A stretch of 36,973 nucleotides of DNA. It comes from an uncultured Erysipelotrichaceae bacterium. GTDB lineage: Bacteria > Bacillota_I > Bacilli_A > RFN20 > CAG-826. The stretch is from positions 1 through 36,973 of the forward strand of contig CADCJP010000003.1 in the NCBI GenBank assembly GCA_902801805.1, given 5' to 3'. Made by a program: the position numbers and the translations under genes. Positions 8,381-16,226 of this stretch are shown here, one piece after another; position 1 is the stretch's first letter, and every line of letters begins with the position of its first letter. Under the pieces are notes generated by a model. The model was not told where the DNA came from. It was given only the letters and a program-made list of their open reading frames with translations, and did not search any database.

Positions 8381-9334
8381 ATGCTTAAATTTATCATCAA
8401 CGCACTCGCTAATTACGAGTTCACTTTCGACAAAAACAGCGCTTATGGTCATGTCGAAGGTTATGAGGTTAATCTTGTTAACGATTTATCAGTACAAGGT
8501 GTACCTGTCATTACTTTTTCCACATTTCTTTCACAAACAAAGAAAAATGAATTTGCAATCAAAATGAACGCAAAAAAGATTCCAATGGTCACTGTTGTGC
8601 CATTTGATTGTGGTGTCGCAGTAAGAGTTCAAGCTTGGGTGGCTAAACAATGGGAAAAGAAAATTCCAGAAGTCATTAAAGCGGTACTCGAAGTATTAGA
8701 GGAATTAGAAGCCCCTAAAAGTGATATTTGCCCACAATCAGGCGAAAAACTTGATGAGGTAGAATCAAAAACCGTTACTATTCCAAATACATTAATCAAA
8801 ATACGCTTAACTAATGCTGCTGTTGAAGCCCTCAATAGTTCAATTATTAAAAACAATGAAGACTTTAAAGCCGCACCAAACAATTATGCCAAAGGTTTCT
8901 TAGGCGTCTTAATCGGTGTTCTTGCCGGTGCTATCTTAACCGTCATCTTCTCTTTGGTCGGTTTTGTGACCATGATTGCTCCTGCAGTCGCCATCCTTCT
9001 TGGTACTTTCTTATACAAGAAATTTGGTGGTAAACCAAACGCTATGATGATTGTTATGACATTCGTGACTACAGTTGTGGTGATCACGGCGGTCTTATTC
9101 TTAATGTATGTCGTCACTGCTGGAATCGTCTGTGCAAATCCAGATGTCCAACACGCATTAGGCACACAATATAAAGGTATGGAAGCCTTTAATTACTGCA
9201 TGGAAAACTCTGATGAATTTAAGAGAGCATTCTTCTTAGATATTGTCTTAAATATCATCTTCATCCTTGTCGCGGAAGGCTTATCCGTTTATGGCTTAGT
9301 GAGACAAATCCGTCGTCCTAAAGCTATTGCTTAA
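8381..9334 (+). CDS. Hypothetical membrane protein, 317 aa, four membrane segments
   Basis: No family is recognised. The first ~165 residues form a soluble alpha/beta region, including CPQSGE at Cys117 and a short charged stretch. Membrane segments follow at about 169-190, 193-212, 222-247 and 288-308, and the tail is basic (RQIRRPK), suggesting a cytoplasmic C-terminus. The N-terminal half opens LKFIINALANYEFTFDKN with no signal peptide, so it is probably cytoplasmic. Start: GGAG eight bases before ATG. Expression may be attenuated by the terminator hairpin just upstream. A bidirectional terminator follows. Confidence 0.65.
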   Translation: MLKFIINALANYEFTFDKNSAYGHVEGYEVNLVNDLSVQGVPVITFSTFLSQTKKNEFAIKMNAKKIPMVTVVPFDCGVAVRVQAWVAKQWEKKIPEVIKAVLEVLEELEAPKSDICPQSGEKLDEVESKTVTIPNTLIKIRLTNAAVEALNSSIIKNNEDFKAAPNNYAKGFLGVLIGVLAGAILTVIFSLVGFVTMIAPAVAILLGTFLYKKFGGKPNAMMIVMTFVTTVVVITAVLFLMYVVTAGIVCANPDVQHALGTQYKGMEAFNYCMENSDEFKRAFFLDIVLNIIFILVAEGLSVYGLVRQIRRPKAIA

Positions 9335-9351
9335 TTAATTATAAAATAATT

Positions 9352-9381
9352 AAAACCCCAGGTTTCAACACTTGGGGTTTT
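9352..9381. terminator. Bidirectional terminator
   Basis: Stem AAAACCCCA (9352-9360) with TGGGGTTTT (9373-9381), loop of 12 bases, followed by further T. It serves the membrane-protein gene on plus and the convergent deiminase gene on minus. Confidence 0.8.
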
Positions 9382-11123
9382 TATTTAACTATGAAGTGGT
9401 GCGGGTCTAAGTTACCACATGATGGATCAACGTTGTGGTTATTCTTAGTGTCACTAGCTTCGATGTAGTATTTCACATCATCGCCTTTATGCAGACCTTC
9501 AAACACAAATGTGTAATTAGTGGTTTCTTTGTATTTGCCCATTGGGCTAGATAGATAACCGCTGTCATTCACCGAATAGTGGATAGTGACATCACTGATA
9601 TCTTCGTTAGCGTATGAAGTCACATTTGTTTTAATCACGTAGCGGTCTTTTAATTCGACTTCACCGTAATAGACTTCACGAGAATCAATGAAGACCATAT
9701 CTTGGTCTGGTACCTCATGTGTTCTACAGTGTAAGGCATCAGTATTTAAGAACTCACGTCCGTAGTAATCATTAGAGGAGAATCCTTCAATACCTTGAAT
9801 GTCATAACCTGGTAAAGCTTCTTGATAAACCTCAATCGCTTTTTGATTATATGTAGCGTTACTACCTAAAGGCATATAGACATGTCCATTAGCAATCAAT
9901 GAGTTAGTGTAAGGGGCAACAGTGCTGCCACCTGGTTCTTCAATACGATAGACGCGGTAGTTATAGCCATAAGCGCACCTAGTGTTCGCTAATTCTTCGG
10001 CTACTTGCTCATAGTATTGATAACGAGAATTACTCTTAGGTAATTTCGCAACGATTATTTTATCAGGTGCGACAATCTTACCCCAGCAGTCAATATGGGC
10101 AATGTAATCACCTTGTGGGTCAATCGTGATAACATAGTTATCCGTGCCTGTATATGTTTGCATCTGTTTTCTGACATTAGCCTCGTTATTACTATTTTCA
10201 GAGACCACTAAATCATCACTAAAAGCGGTGCCTCTTCCATCTTGCATTAGGTTACCACCAGTATGGGTAATTGGCATCTTAGAATAAGGGATATTGAAGT
10301 AATCCGCTAATTTAGAAGGAACAGCGTTTTGTTCATATCTTGGACGATTGTATGTAAAGTCGACAATAGACAATTGTTTTTCTTTGAAAACATAGAATGG
10401 AGAGAAGTCTCTCACCCAATAGCCATAGTCATCATCAATTGGCATATCTAGGAATGTGACGTTATCAACATCAACCCCAGCGTTAGATAAATCGCTTCTT
10501 GCTTGAGTGATACGTGATCTATTTCTGCTATCAGGATTGACTAATAATAAGACTTTATTATCTTTAGCGATAGCTTTATACGCCGTTAATGGCATGTTAT
10601 TTGGATAGCACATCTTGACCATTTCACATGGTTCAAATTCACCAGGCATTCTCAAAGAGAAATCCTTAATGACTTCATAGTCTTTTAATGGATCAACAGG
10701 TGGGATCTCACTTGATGAAGAAGAGCTAGAGGATGAACTACTTATTGATGAAGTAGTGCTGCTAGAAGTCGATGAACTGCTACTAGAAGAACTGCTTGAA
10801 GAGGACGAACTTGAAGACGAACTGCTAGTTGAAGATGAGCTACTAGATACGCTGCTCAAAGAACTAGAGCTACCCGAACTAATAGATGATTGACTACTCG
10901 AACTAGATGAAGAACTAACACTACTAGAAGTTGAACTTGTTGAGGATGTAGTGGAACTTTCTATCTTAGAAGTCGTGCTTTCACTAGCGCTACTTGTGTT
11001 TTCTTCCTTGCTTGAAGTGGTGCTCAAAGAACTAGAAGAAGTGTTTATTGCCCCAACATTACAAGAGGAGAGAATAAACCCAGTTAATACCGCTAATGCA
11101 CTTAAGATACGTCTCTTTTTCAT
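9381..11123 (-). CDS. Lipoprotein peptidylarginine deiminase, Porphyromonas PPAD-like
   Basis: A 580-residue exported enzyme. The signal peptide ends in a lipobox (L18-S-S-C21). A nearly pure serine/threonine linker runs from about 28 to 140. The catalytic domain follows, then a C-terminal Ig-like domain of about 100 residues, which is the layout of P. gingivalis PPAD. Predicted catalytic residues are Asp239 (WVRDF), His343 and Asp345 (HIDCW), Asn407 (YTNS) and Cys466 (ALHCRTHE). Their spacings (104, 64, 59) closely match PPAD Asp130/His236/Asn297/Cys351 (106, 61, 54). Arg260 and Arg262 (YNRPR) correspond to the PPAD arginines that bind a C-terminal arginine carboxylate. It should convert peptidyl arginine, mainly C-terminal, to citrulline plus ammonia outside the cell. 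Agmatine deiminase is the main alternative, but the export signal, Ig domain and ALHCRTHE motif argue against it. A -10 (TATAAT, 11138-11133) lies very near the ATG. Confidence 0.85.
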   Translation of the reverse strand: MKKRRILSALAVLTGFILSSCNVGAINTSSSSLSTTSSKEENTSSASESTTSKIESSTTSSTSSTSSSVSSSSSSSSQSSISSGSSSSLSSVSSSSSSTSSSSSSSSSSSSSSSSSSSTSSSTTSSISSSSSSSSSSSEIPPVDPLKDYEVIKDFSLRMPGEFEPCEMVKMCYPNNMPLTAYKAIAKDNKVLLLVNPDSRNRSRITQARSDLSNAGVDVDNVTFLDMPIDDDYGYWVRDFSPFYVFKEKQLSIVDFTYNRPRYEQNAVPSKLADYFNIPYSKMPITHTGGNLMQDGRGTAFSDDLVVSENSNNEANVRKQMQTYTGTDNYVITIDPQGDYIAHIDCWGKIVAPDKIIVAKLPKSNSRYQYYEQVAEELANTRCAYGYNYRVYRIEEPGGSTVAPYTNSLIANGHVYMPLGSNATYNQKAIEVYQEALPGYDIQGIEGFSSNDYYGREFLNTDALHCRTHEVPDQDMVFIDSREVYYGEVELKDRYVIKTNVTSYANEDISDVTIHYSVNDSGYLSSPMGKYKETTNYTFVFEGLHKGDDVKYYIEASDTKNNHNVDPSCGNLDPHHFIVK

Positions 11124-11237
11124 ATGTCACTAATTATAGAAGAATTTATCAATAAATAAATTAGCTATTAATAAAAAGTCATAAAACTCACCAATAAATG
11201 TTGATTTTTTCAAAGAAAAATGAATAATTTATTTGGT

Positions 11238-11723
11238 ATGGAAGATTATAAAAGAAAATATCAAACAACAATAGCCTCAGGAGTGGTTATATTAATTGCC
11301 TCACTCATTCTTTTTGGCGTTTCTATTTGGGGATTAGTCCGCACTCACACCACTAGTCCAGATGTCAGTCTTGCACCTTTTATCGCCATGATTGTCGTGG
11401 ATACGCTCATAGCTATACTTGGTATCCATTGTTTAAGAAGAGGACTTATCTACGCAAATGTCAAAAAGCATGGTTATCCAGCCACCTGCAAAGTAGTGGA
11501 TAAAGTATTTAACCATATTAGACGTGGTTATAGATGCCGTCTTATCGTTTTATATCAAGGCGAATCTGGTACAAAATACGAACTATCTTTACCGATGTTT
11601 TTAGAAGATGCTGACCGCGCTAAAGTTGGGGATAAAGTCAATTGCCTCATCTTAGGGGAAGAATGTTACGTCGATCCATTCAATATCGAAATTAGTAAAG
11701 TATTTGGTAACATTGACGAATAA
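11238..11723 (+). CDS. Small membrane protein with C-terminal beta domain
   Basis: About 161 residues. Two membrane segments (TIASGVVILIASLILFGVSI and a second around LAPFIAMIVVDTLIAIL) are followed by a soluble domain (KKHGYPATCKVV...GDKVNCLILGEECYVDP) resembling the small beta-barrel of DUF3592-type membrane proteins; this resemblance is tentative. The ATG at 11238 was preferred: TTGATT (11201) and AATAAT (11223-11228) place the transcript start within a few bases of it. The ATG at 11220 would lie upstream of that start and would add MNNLFG. No ribosome-binding site is visible. Confidence 0.6.
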   Translation: MEDYKRKYQTTIASGVVILIASLILFGVSIWGLVRTHTTSPDVSLAPFIAMIVVDTLIAILGIHCLRRGLIYANVKKHGYPATCKVVDKVFNHIRRGYRCRLIVLYQGESGTKYELSLPMFLEDADRAKVGDKVNCLILGEECYVDPFNIEISKVFGNIDE

Positions 11724-11788
11724 TTTTTTAATCCTTTATTAATAAAAGATGACTTTTAGTCAGTCGTGACACATAATTAATTGGGCGT

Positions 11789-12544
11789 ATGAAATCAATT
11801 AGTTATAAAAAGTTCTTTGTTTTCACTAGTACTGTTATTTGCTTAGTGATGCTTTTAGCGATAGTAATTACCGCTGTTTTTATTGAGACAATGAACGATT
11901 ATACAAAGTATCTTGGCACTTATTTTAACCAAGAAAGGGAAGAAGGTTTTGTTATCGCTCAACCTGTTGTCCTTAATCTTCCGATTGATGAGGGAAGAGA
12001 ATTTGCTTTTAATACCGCTTTAATTGTGATGCCAATTATTGGAACAATTTTAACTGTTCTAATTTGTGTTCTATATATGTACTGCCACTATAAGGAAACT
12101 AACCCTAAAGAAAGAGCGCGCATTACTCATCATTACATCAGTTTTATCAACGCTGGTATCGCCTTTATTTTGATGTCATTTTTAGAATATTCATTTGGTA
12201 AAAACGTTGCCTTTGCGGGCGATACTGCCACAGGCAGAGCCTTCAGTGGCCTAGTGAGATGTATCATCATGTTCTTTGGTATTCGTTTCATCTTTATGAT
12301 TACGCAAATCATCATTGAAAGACACACTATGAAGAAAAGAGAAATCGCAGTAAGAATTATCTACTGTGTGGCCTCTCTTACCGTCTTTATTTTCTATACC
12401 TTATTAGCAATCCAATATCAGCCTAAAACCGATACGACGTACACAACGGTTTTCGGCTTTATAGTTGTGCCAATATCAATTCTCATTTTCGAAGGTCTTT
12501 TGCTTTATTTTAAGATTATTGACCGCAAAGAAAACGAAGAATAA
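11789..12544 (+). CDS. Hypothetical polytopic membrane protein, 251 aa
   Basis: No family is recognised. There are about six membrane helices: near 9-32, 75-98, 117-135, 150-175, 187-207 and 217-241. An acidic extracytoplasmic loop lies after helix 1 (NQEREEGF) and the C-terminus is charged and acidic (IIDRKENEE). No signature, repeat or conserved acidic residue within the helices was found that points to transport. No good ribosome-binding site precedes the ATG; an AT-rich -10-like stretch (11772-11780) lies 8-11 bases before it. It may be co-regulated with the adjacent small membrane protein genes. Confidence 0.6.
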   Translation: MKSISYKKFFVFTSTVICLVMLLAIVITAVFIETMNDYTKYLGTYFNQEREEGFVIAQPVVLNLPIDEGREFAFNTALIVMPIIGTILTVLICVLYMYCHYKETNPKERARITHHYISFINAGIAFILMSFLEYSFGKNVAFAGDTATGRAFSGLVRCIIMFFGIRFIFMITQIIIERHTMKKREIAVRIIYCVASLTVFIFYTLLAIQYQPKTDTTYTTVFGFIVVPISILIFEGLLLYFKIIDRKENEE

Positions 12545-12565
12545 TTGTGCCAAAATATATTTATT

Positions 12566-12610
12566 CATCCCTAACGGATGCGCTATAATGGTAGTGACAT
12601 AAGGGGGAGC
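12566..12610 (+). promoter_or_regulatory. Promoter with spacer palindrome, and strong RBS for the 12616 gene
   Basis: -10 TATAAT at 12584-12589. The inverted repeat CATCC-CTAAC-GGATG (12566-12580) sits in the promoter spacer, where a repressor could bind. AAGGGGGAG (12602-12610) precedes the ATG with good spacing, so this gene uses a conventional leader, unlike several neighbours. Confidence 0.5.
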
Positions 12611-12615
12611 TCATA

Positions 12616-12840
12616 ATGGCTAAGAAAAACGGTGGAAAAGATTATTTTGGTTTTCCATGGATTGTTAGTGTCATTTTAGTGATTATACCAATTACTTCTT
12701 GGGTCTTTGGTTTCGTGACCAGATTCAAAGAAGGCCATTGGGTTTGTGCCTTAATCCGTTTGATCTTCGGTTGGAACATCATTTGGATTTTAGACATTAT
12801 CTTCATGATTTTGACACATCATATCTTCAAATTATTCTAG
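12616..12840 (+). CDS. Small two-helix membrane protein, 74 aa
   Basis: A 74-residue protein with two hydrophobic helices (IVSVILVIIPITSWVFGFVT and a second in ALIRLIFGWNIIWILDIIFMIL) separated by a short basic turn. It resembles the many small proteins of the Pmp3/YqaE size class, but the signature is not strict, so I assign no family. It has its own promoter, a strong Shine-Dalgarno and a strong terminator, so it is a genuine independent gene and probably well expressed. Confidence 0.65.
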   Translation: MAKKNGGKDYFGFPWIVSVILVIIPITSWVFGFVTRFKEGHWVCALIRLIFGWNIIWILDIIFMILTHHIFKLF

Positions 12841-12859
12841 TTCGTTAGAGTAATATTAG

Positions 12860-12884
12860 AGGCGGGTTAATAGCCCGCTTTTAA
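12860..12884 (+). terminator. Intrinsic terminator after the small membrane protein
   Basis: Stem GCGGG (12862-12866) with CCCGC (12874-12878), extended outward by weaker pairs, loop TTAATAG, followed by TTTT. Confidence 0.8.
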
Positions 12885-12905
12885 TATGCTTAAAAAGAGA
12901 ATTAA

Positions 12906-12934
12906 TTGAAAATTATTTATCTTTTTTCTATAAT
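12906..12934 (+). promoter_or_regulatory. Near-consensus promoter giving a leaderless thrE mRNA
   Basis: TTGAAA (12906-12911), exactly 17 bp, TATAAT (12929-12934), then six bases to the ATG at 12941. The expected +1 is the A of the start codon. Confidence 0.8.
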
Positions 12935-12940
12935 AACGCC

Positions 12941-14212
12941 ATGAAAAGAATTGATTACATTTTAGACTTTTGTAAGGAACTCGCCAAACAGATGATCGTC
13001 TGTGGGGCTAATATCGAAAGAGTGGATCTCTGCATCGAACACCTCTGTCACGCCTATGGTCTTCATGATGTGACATGCGCTAATTTGACCACCCGTATTT
13101 CTATCTCTGCGAAAGATGAAGATAAGAACTATGCCCATCGTCAAACCGATGTTCCTCCACAAGCTTTCAACTTAGAAAGACTAAAGAAACTCAATCATTT
13201 GTATTATCACGTTAAAGAAACAACTCCAGATGAGAAGACCTTATATGATTTACTCCACGCAGTTAAATCAAACGACTTCTCATGGTGGATTATGCTCGGT
13301 GGTTATCTCGTCGCTATGGCGGCATTAGCGAGAATCTTCTTAGCCGGTCCTGCGGAATTATTAATCACTGAATTAAATACCGTCATCTTATTCTTCTTAG
13401 GCAAATTAGCCACGAAGATTAGGCTTAATAAAATCGTCACAAACTTTGTTTGTATGCTTTTGTGTTCGATGATAGCCATCCTATTCTTCGCTCTAGGGTT
13501 TATCAATAATTTCTACATAGTTATCATTACCAATGCCTTCTTCTTGATACCAGGTATTCAAATGGTTAACTGCGCAAGAAACTTATTATGTGGCAACGAA
13601 ATGAATGGTGTTATCGACTTATTAAAAGTCTTATTAGAAGTCTGCACAATCGTTGCTGGTATGGCTGCTGCTTACGCTATGCTTGGTAAATTAGCAGGCG
13701 AACTCTTGATCCAAGACTTCATTAAAGCTTTAGGACAAAATAGCTTAGTCCGTTCCTTTGAATTAGTAGTGCTTTCATTCATTGCCTCTGCTGGCTTTGG
13801 TGTCGTCTTCAATATTCAATGGAAAGATTTAATCTACGCTGCTATCGGTGGCATGATTGTGAGAATCGTTTATATTTCCTTACAAGCCGCTTTACCAGAT
13901 TATCGTTTCGTCTTTACTATTGTCGCGGCCTTCTGTGCGGCTTTATATTCTGAAATCTTAGCGTTAGTGAAAAAGGAACCATCCGTCTTATATAGATATC
14001 CTTCAATCATTCCACTTATTCCTGGTGACTTATTCTTCTATGTTGCCGCTGGTATCATCTGGGGTAACACTAGCTTAATCGTAGATTATGGACCAGCATT
14101 AGGTCTTGTTCTCGTTGGTATTTCTTTAGGCTTCGTCTTATGTTCGACAATCGTCCACTATATTAGAAAATTTAAATTCTTAAGGAATGCCAATGATGAA
14201 GCCAAACAATAA
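12941..14212 (+). CDS. thrE: Threonine/serine exporter, ThrE family (fused YjjP-YjjB form)
   Basis: A 423-residue protein combining the ThrE N-terminal domain (DUF1212; starts YILDFCKELAKQMIVCGANIERVD with the conserved G-A-x-I-x-R-V) and, after five helices, the ThrE_2 C-terminal domain with the signature PSIIPLIPGDLFFY. The family exports L-threonine and L-serine across the cytoplasmic membrane using the proton motive force. About ten membrane helices are present after a cytoplasmic N-terminal region of ~115 residues. It is the first gene of a three-gene operon and is probably translated from a leaderless mRNA. The substrate is inferred from the family only. Confidence 0.88.
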   Translation: MKRIDYILDFCKELAKQMIVCGANIERVDLCIEHLCHAYGLHDVTCANLTTRISISAKDEDKNYAHRQTDVPPQAFNLERLKKLNHLYYHVKETTPDEKTLYDLLHAVKSNDFSWWIMLGGYLVAMAALARIFLAGPAELLITELNTVILFFLGKLATKIRLNKIVTNFVCMLLCSMIAILFFALGFINNFYIVIITNAFFLIPGIQMVNCARNLLCGNEMNGVIDLLKVLLEVCTIVAGMAAAYAMLGKLAGELLIQDFIKALGQNSLVRSFELVVLSFIASAGFGVVFNIQWKDLIYAAIGGMIVRIVYISLQAALPDYRFVFTIVAAFCAALYSEILALVKKEPSVLYRYPSIIPLIPGDLFFYVAAGIIWGNTSLIVDYGPALGLVLVGISLGFVLCSTIVHYIRKFKFLRNANDEAKQ

Positions 14213-15029
14213 ACTTATTCTCGCCGTTAACGGCACATTGATGCGCGGTTTAGAACTCGAAGATAACCTCAAAGCGGTCTCCGCAGTTTTTCTTAAAGAA
14301 AGTCAAACCGAAAAAGCTTATCGCTTATTTACTGTTGATGATAAATATCCAGCGATGGTGAAAGATGAAAAAGGCTCCGCGATTGATGTGGAACTTTATG
14401 AAATCAGCGAAGAAGGAATGAAAGAAGTCCTTTCTAAAGAACCAGAGGGTTTAACCATTAAAGAAATCACTTTAATTGATGGTAGTGTTGTTCAAGGTGT
14501 TGTGGGTTTACCTTTCATCATTGAAAATAGAAAAGAAATTACCAAATATGGTGGCTGGCGAAACTATCTCGCTAATAAGGAAAAAGATATGAAAAAGCTA
14601 TTCTTATATTACTCATATACCGGTAACGGTGATATCGTTGCTGAAGCTTTTAAGAAGAAAGGCTACGATATTAGAAAATTTGATACCGTTAAGAAACTTC
14701 CTAAATCGTTCTTTTGGGGCATGATGGTGGGAGGCTTTCAAGCAGCGATTAATAAAAAGGCTAAATTAAAGCCATTTGATCATGATATTTCTATGTACGA
14801 TGAAATAGTCATTGGTTCACCAATTTGGAACGGTAAGTTCTCTCCCGCTTTAAACGGCCTTTTAAAGGCGTTAACGCTTCCAACTAACAAAATATCGTTC
14901 GTCTTCTATTCAGGCTCTGGAGAGGGCAAAAAAGCCCTAAAGCGCCTTAATAAGCAATATCCAAACGCCTCATATGTCTTTTTAAAAGAACCAAAGAAGT
15001 ATCCGGAAGAATTAAAGAAACTCGATTAA
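14193..15029 (+). CDS. AllF-like (GGCT-fold) domain fused to flavodoxin
   Basis: Residues ~5-128 (KLILAVNGTLMRGLELEDNL through GGWRNYL) match the allophanate-hydrolase C-terminal / gamma-glutamylcyclotransferase-like fold, including the NGTLMRG loop and the GLPFIIEN segment. Residues from about 133 form a flavodoxin-like domain with the FMN phosphate loop YSYTGNGD and a W-containing FMN loop (SPIWNGKFSPALNGLL). Such a fusion is unusual; it may couple a small-molecule transferase/hydrolase-like fold to electron transfer, but no reaction can be named. The gene overlaps the end of thrE by 20 bp. AAGGA (14182-14186) favours the ATG at 14193 or 14196 over 14187. An internal in-frame ATG at 14589, preceded by AAGGA, could give flavodoxin alone. 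Confidence 0.75.
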   Translation: MMKPNNKLILAVNGTLMRGLELEDNLKAVSAVFLKESQTEKAYRLFTVDDKYPAMVKDEKGSAIDVELYEISEEGMKEVLSKEPEGLTIKEITLIDGSVVQGVVGLPFIIENRKEITKYGGWRNYLANKEKDMKKLFLYYSYTGNGDIVAEAFKKKGYDIRKFDTVKKLPKSFFWGMMVGGFQAAINKKAKLKPFDHDISMYDEIVIGSPIWNGKFSPALNGLLKALTLPTNKISFVFYSGSGEGKKALKRLNKQYPNASYVFLKEPKKYPEELKKLD

Positions 15030-15030
15030 T

Positions 15031-16170
15031 ATGAAAATTTGGGCCATTATCCGTAAAGCAATCTATTTAGCAATCATGGTGGGAATCTTGATTGCTTTAG
15101 CCTTGCTTAAAAAGAATGTTGATATCGCAGAAGGCATGACTAGAACTGCGATGAGGGGATATGGCAAAGCCGCGAGTGTGGCTTCTTCCTTTGTGCCTTT
15201 CTTATCCTTGACAGAAGTCGTGGTCTTAGGTATCGCCATTGCGTGCTTGGTTTTATTGATCTTAGCCATTATTGATTTATTTAAAATCCGTTTATTTAAA
15301 GCGGTGAATAAAATACTAGCGATTCCTTGCATCATTTTGACTATTGTTGCTTTATATAACTTCTCTTGTGAGGCAGCGTACAACCGTAAGGCTATGCCTT
15401 TACCATATTATGATAGTGAAGTCGCGAGAGATGATTTCTCTAAAATCTATAACTATTTCGCTGATGATTTAGATTACTGTGTAGATCAATTAGAATTTGA
15501 AGAAAACGGTGATGTCAAAGGTATGAAACTAGGTGACATCGTTAAAGACTTAAAAGAAGCTTATAAGATTATCGAAGGTAATAGTTACTTCCATAGTCAT
15601 TTTGGTGCGGTTAAACCAATGGCTTCTTCTTTTATCTACCGTGAACTTCAAATCACTGGTGTGACCTTCTCTCCATTTGCGGAGGCCAACATCAATACAA
15701 TGAACACTAATGTGAATATTCCTTTCACGACAGCGCATGAACTTGCGCACACCAAAGGTGTCATGAGAGAAGACGACGCTAATCAACTAGCCTTCTATGT
15801 TTGTGTTAATAGTGATAAACCATATCTTAGATATTCCGCTTACGTTTCATATTTCTATCAAATGAGAAGCATGTGTAGTCCTTCTTATTTAACTGAAGAA
15901 CAATTAAGCCATGTAAATCCAACTAGTGAACAATATCATCAATACGCTAAAACAGTGAACTACGTTAACGAGTTCTGGAAGAAACATGATCTATTAGGTA
16001 ACGTTGGTGAATGGTTTAATAACCTATACATTAAGTCCAGTGGTGTGAAAGAAGGAACGAGTTCTTACCATGGTGGAACTGATTATGAATTTGATCCTGC
16101 TACTAATAAGTTCTATCCATCAATGTATCAAAAACTCTTCATTGAAAAGTACTATCGATTAAATAGTTAA
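15031..16170 (+). CDS. DUF3810 membrane metalloprotease-like protein
   Basis: 379 residues, matching DUF3810: an N-terminal membrane helix, further helices around 60-85 and 95-115, then an extracytoplasmic domain carrying HELAH (His236, Glu237, His240), the HExxH zinc-protease signature, followed by REDDANQLAFYVC, which supplies acidic residues placed for a third ligand. The HExxH makes metal-dependent peptidase activity likely; its substrate is unknown. It starts one base after the flavodoxin-fusion stop, so it is translationally coupled in the thrE operon. No terminator was seen before the next gene. Confidence 0.8.
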   Translation: MKIWAIIRKAIYLAIMVGILIALALLKKNVDIAEGMTRTAMRGYGKAASVASSFVPFLSLTEVVVLGIAIACLVLLILAIIDLFKIRLFKAVNKILAIPCIILTIVALYNFSCEAAYNRKAMPLPYYDSEVARDDFSKIYNYFADDLDYCVDQLEFEENGDVKGMKLGDIVKDLKEAYKIIEGNSYFHSHFGAVKPMASSFIYRELQITGVTFSPFAEANINTMNTNVNIPFTTAHELAHTKGVMREDDANQLAFYVCVNSDKPYLRYSAYVSYFYQMRSMCSPSYLTEEQLSHVNPTSEQYHQYAKTVNYVNEFWKKHDLLGNVGEWFNNLYIKSSGVKEGTSSYHGGTDYEFDPATNKFYPSMYQKLFIEKYYRLNS

Positions 16171-16214
16171 TTATATTAAGTTGCATATCATTAGATAAAT
16201 AAATATTTTGTTTA

Positions 16215-16220
16215 TAAAAT
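16215..16220 (+). promoter_or_regulatory. -10 box six bases before the ATG at 16227 (leaderless)
   Basis: TAAAAT (16215-16220) ends six bases before the ATG. The -35 is weak (TTAGAT, 16191). There is no conventional ribosome-binding site; AAGG at 16221 lies too close to the ATG. Confidence 0.5.
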
Positions 16221-16226
16221 AAGGCT

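Noticed and set aside
10700..11040. Short-period repeat that could be taken for a repeat array
   Set aside because: It is the serine codon tract of the deiminase lipoprotein, not a CRISPR: no constant direct repeat or spacers.
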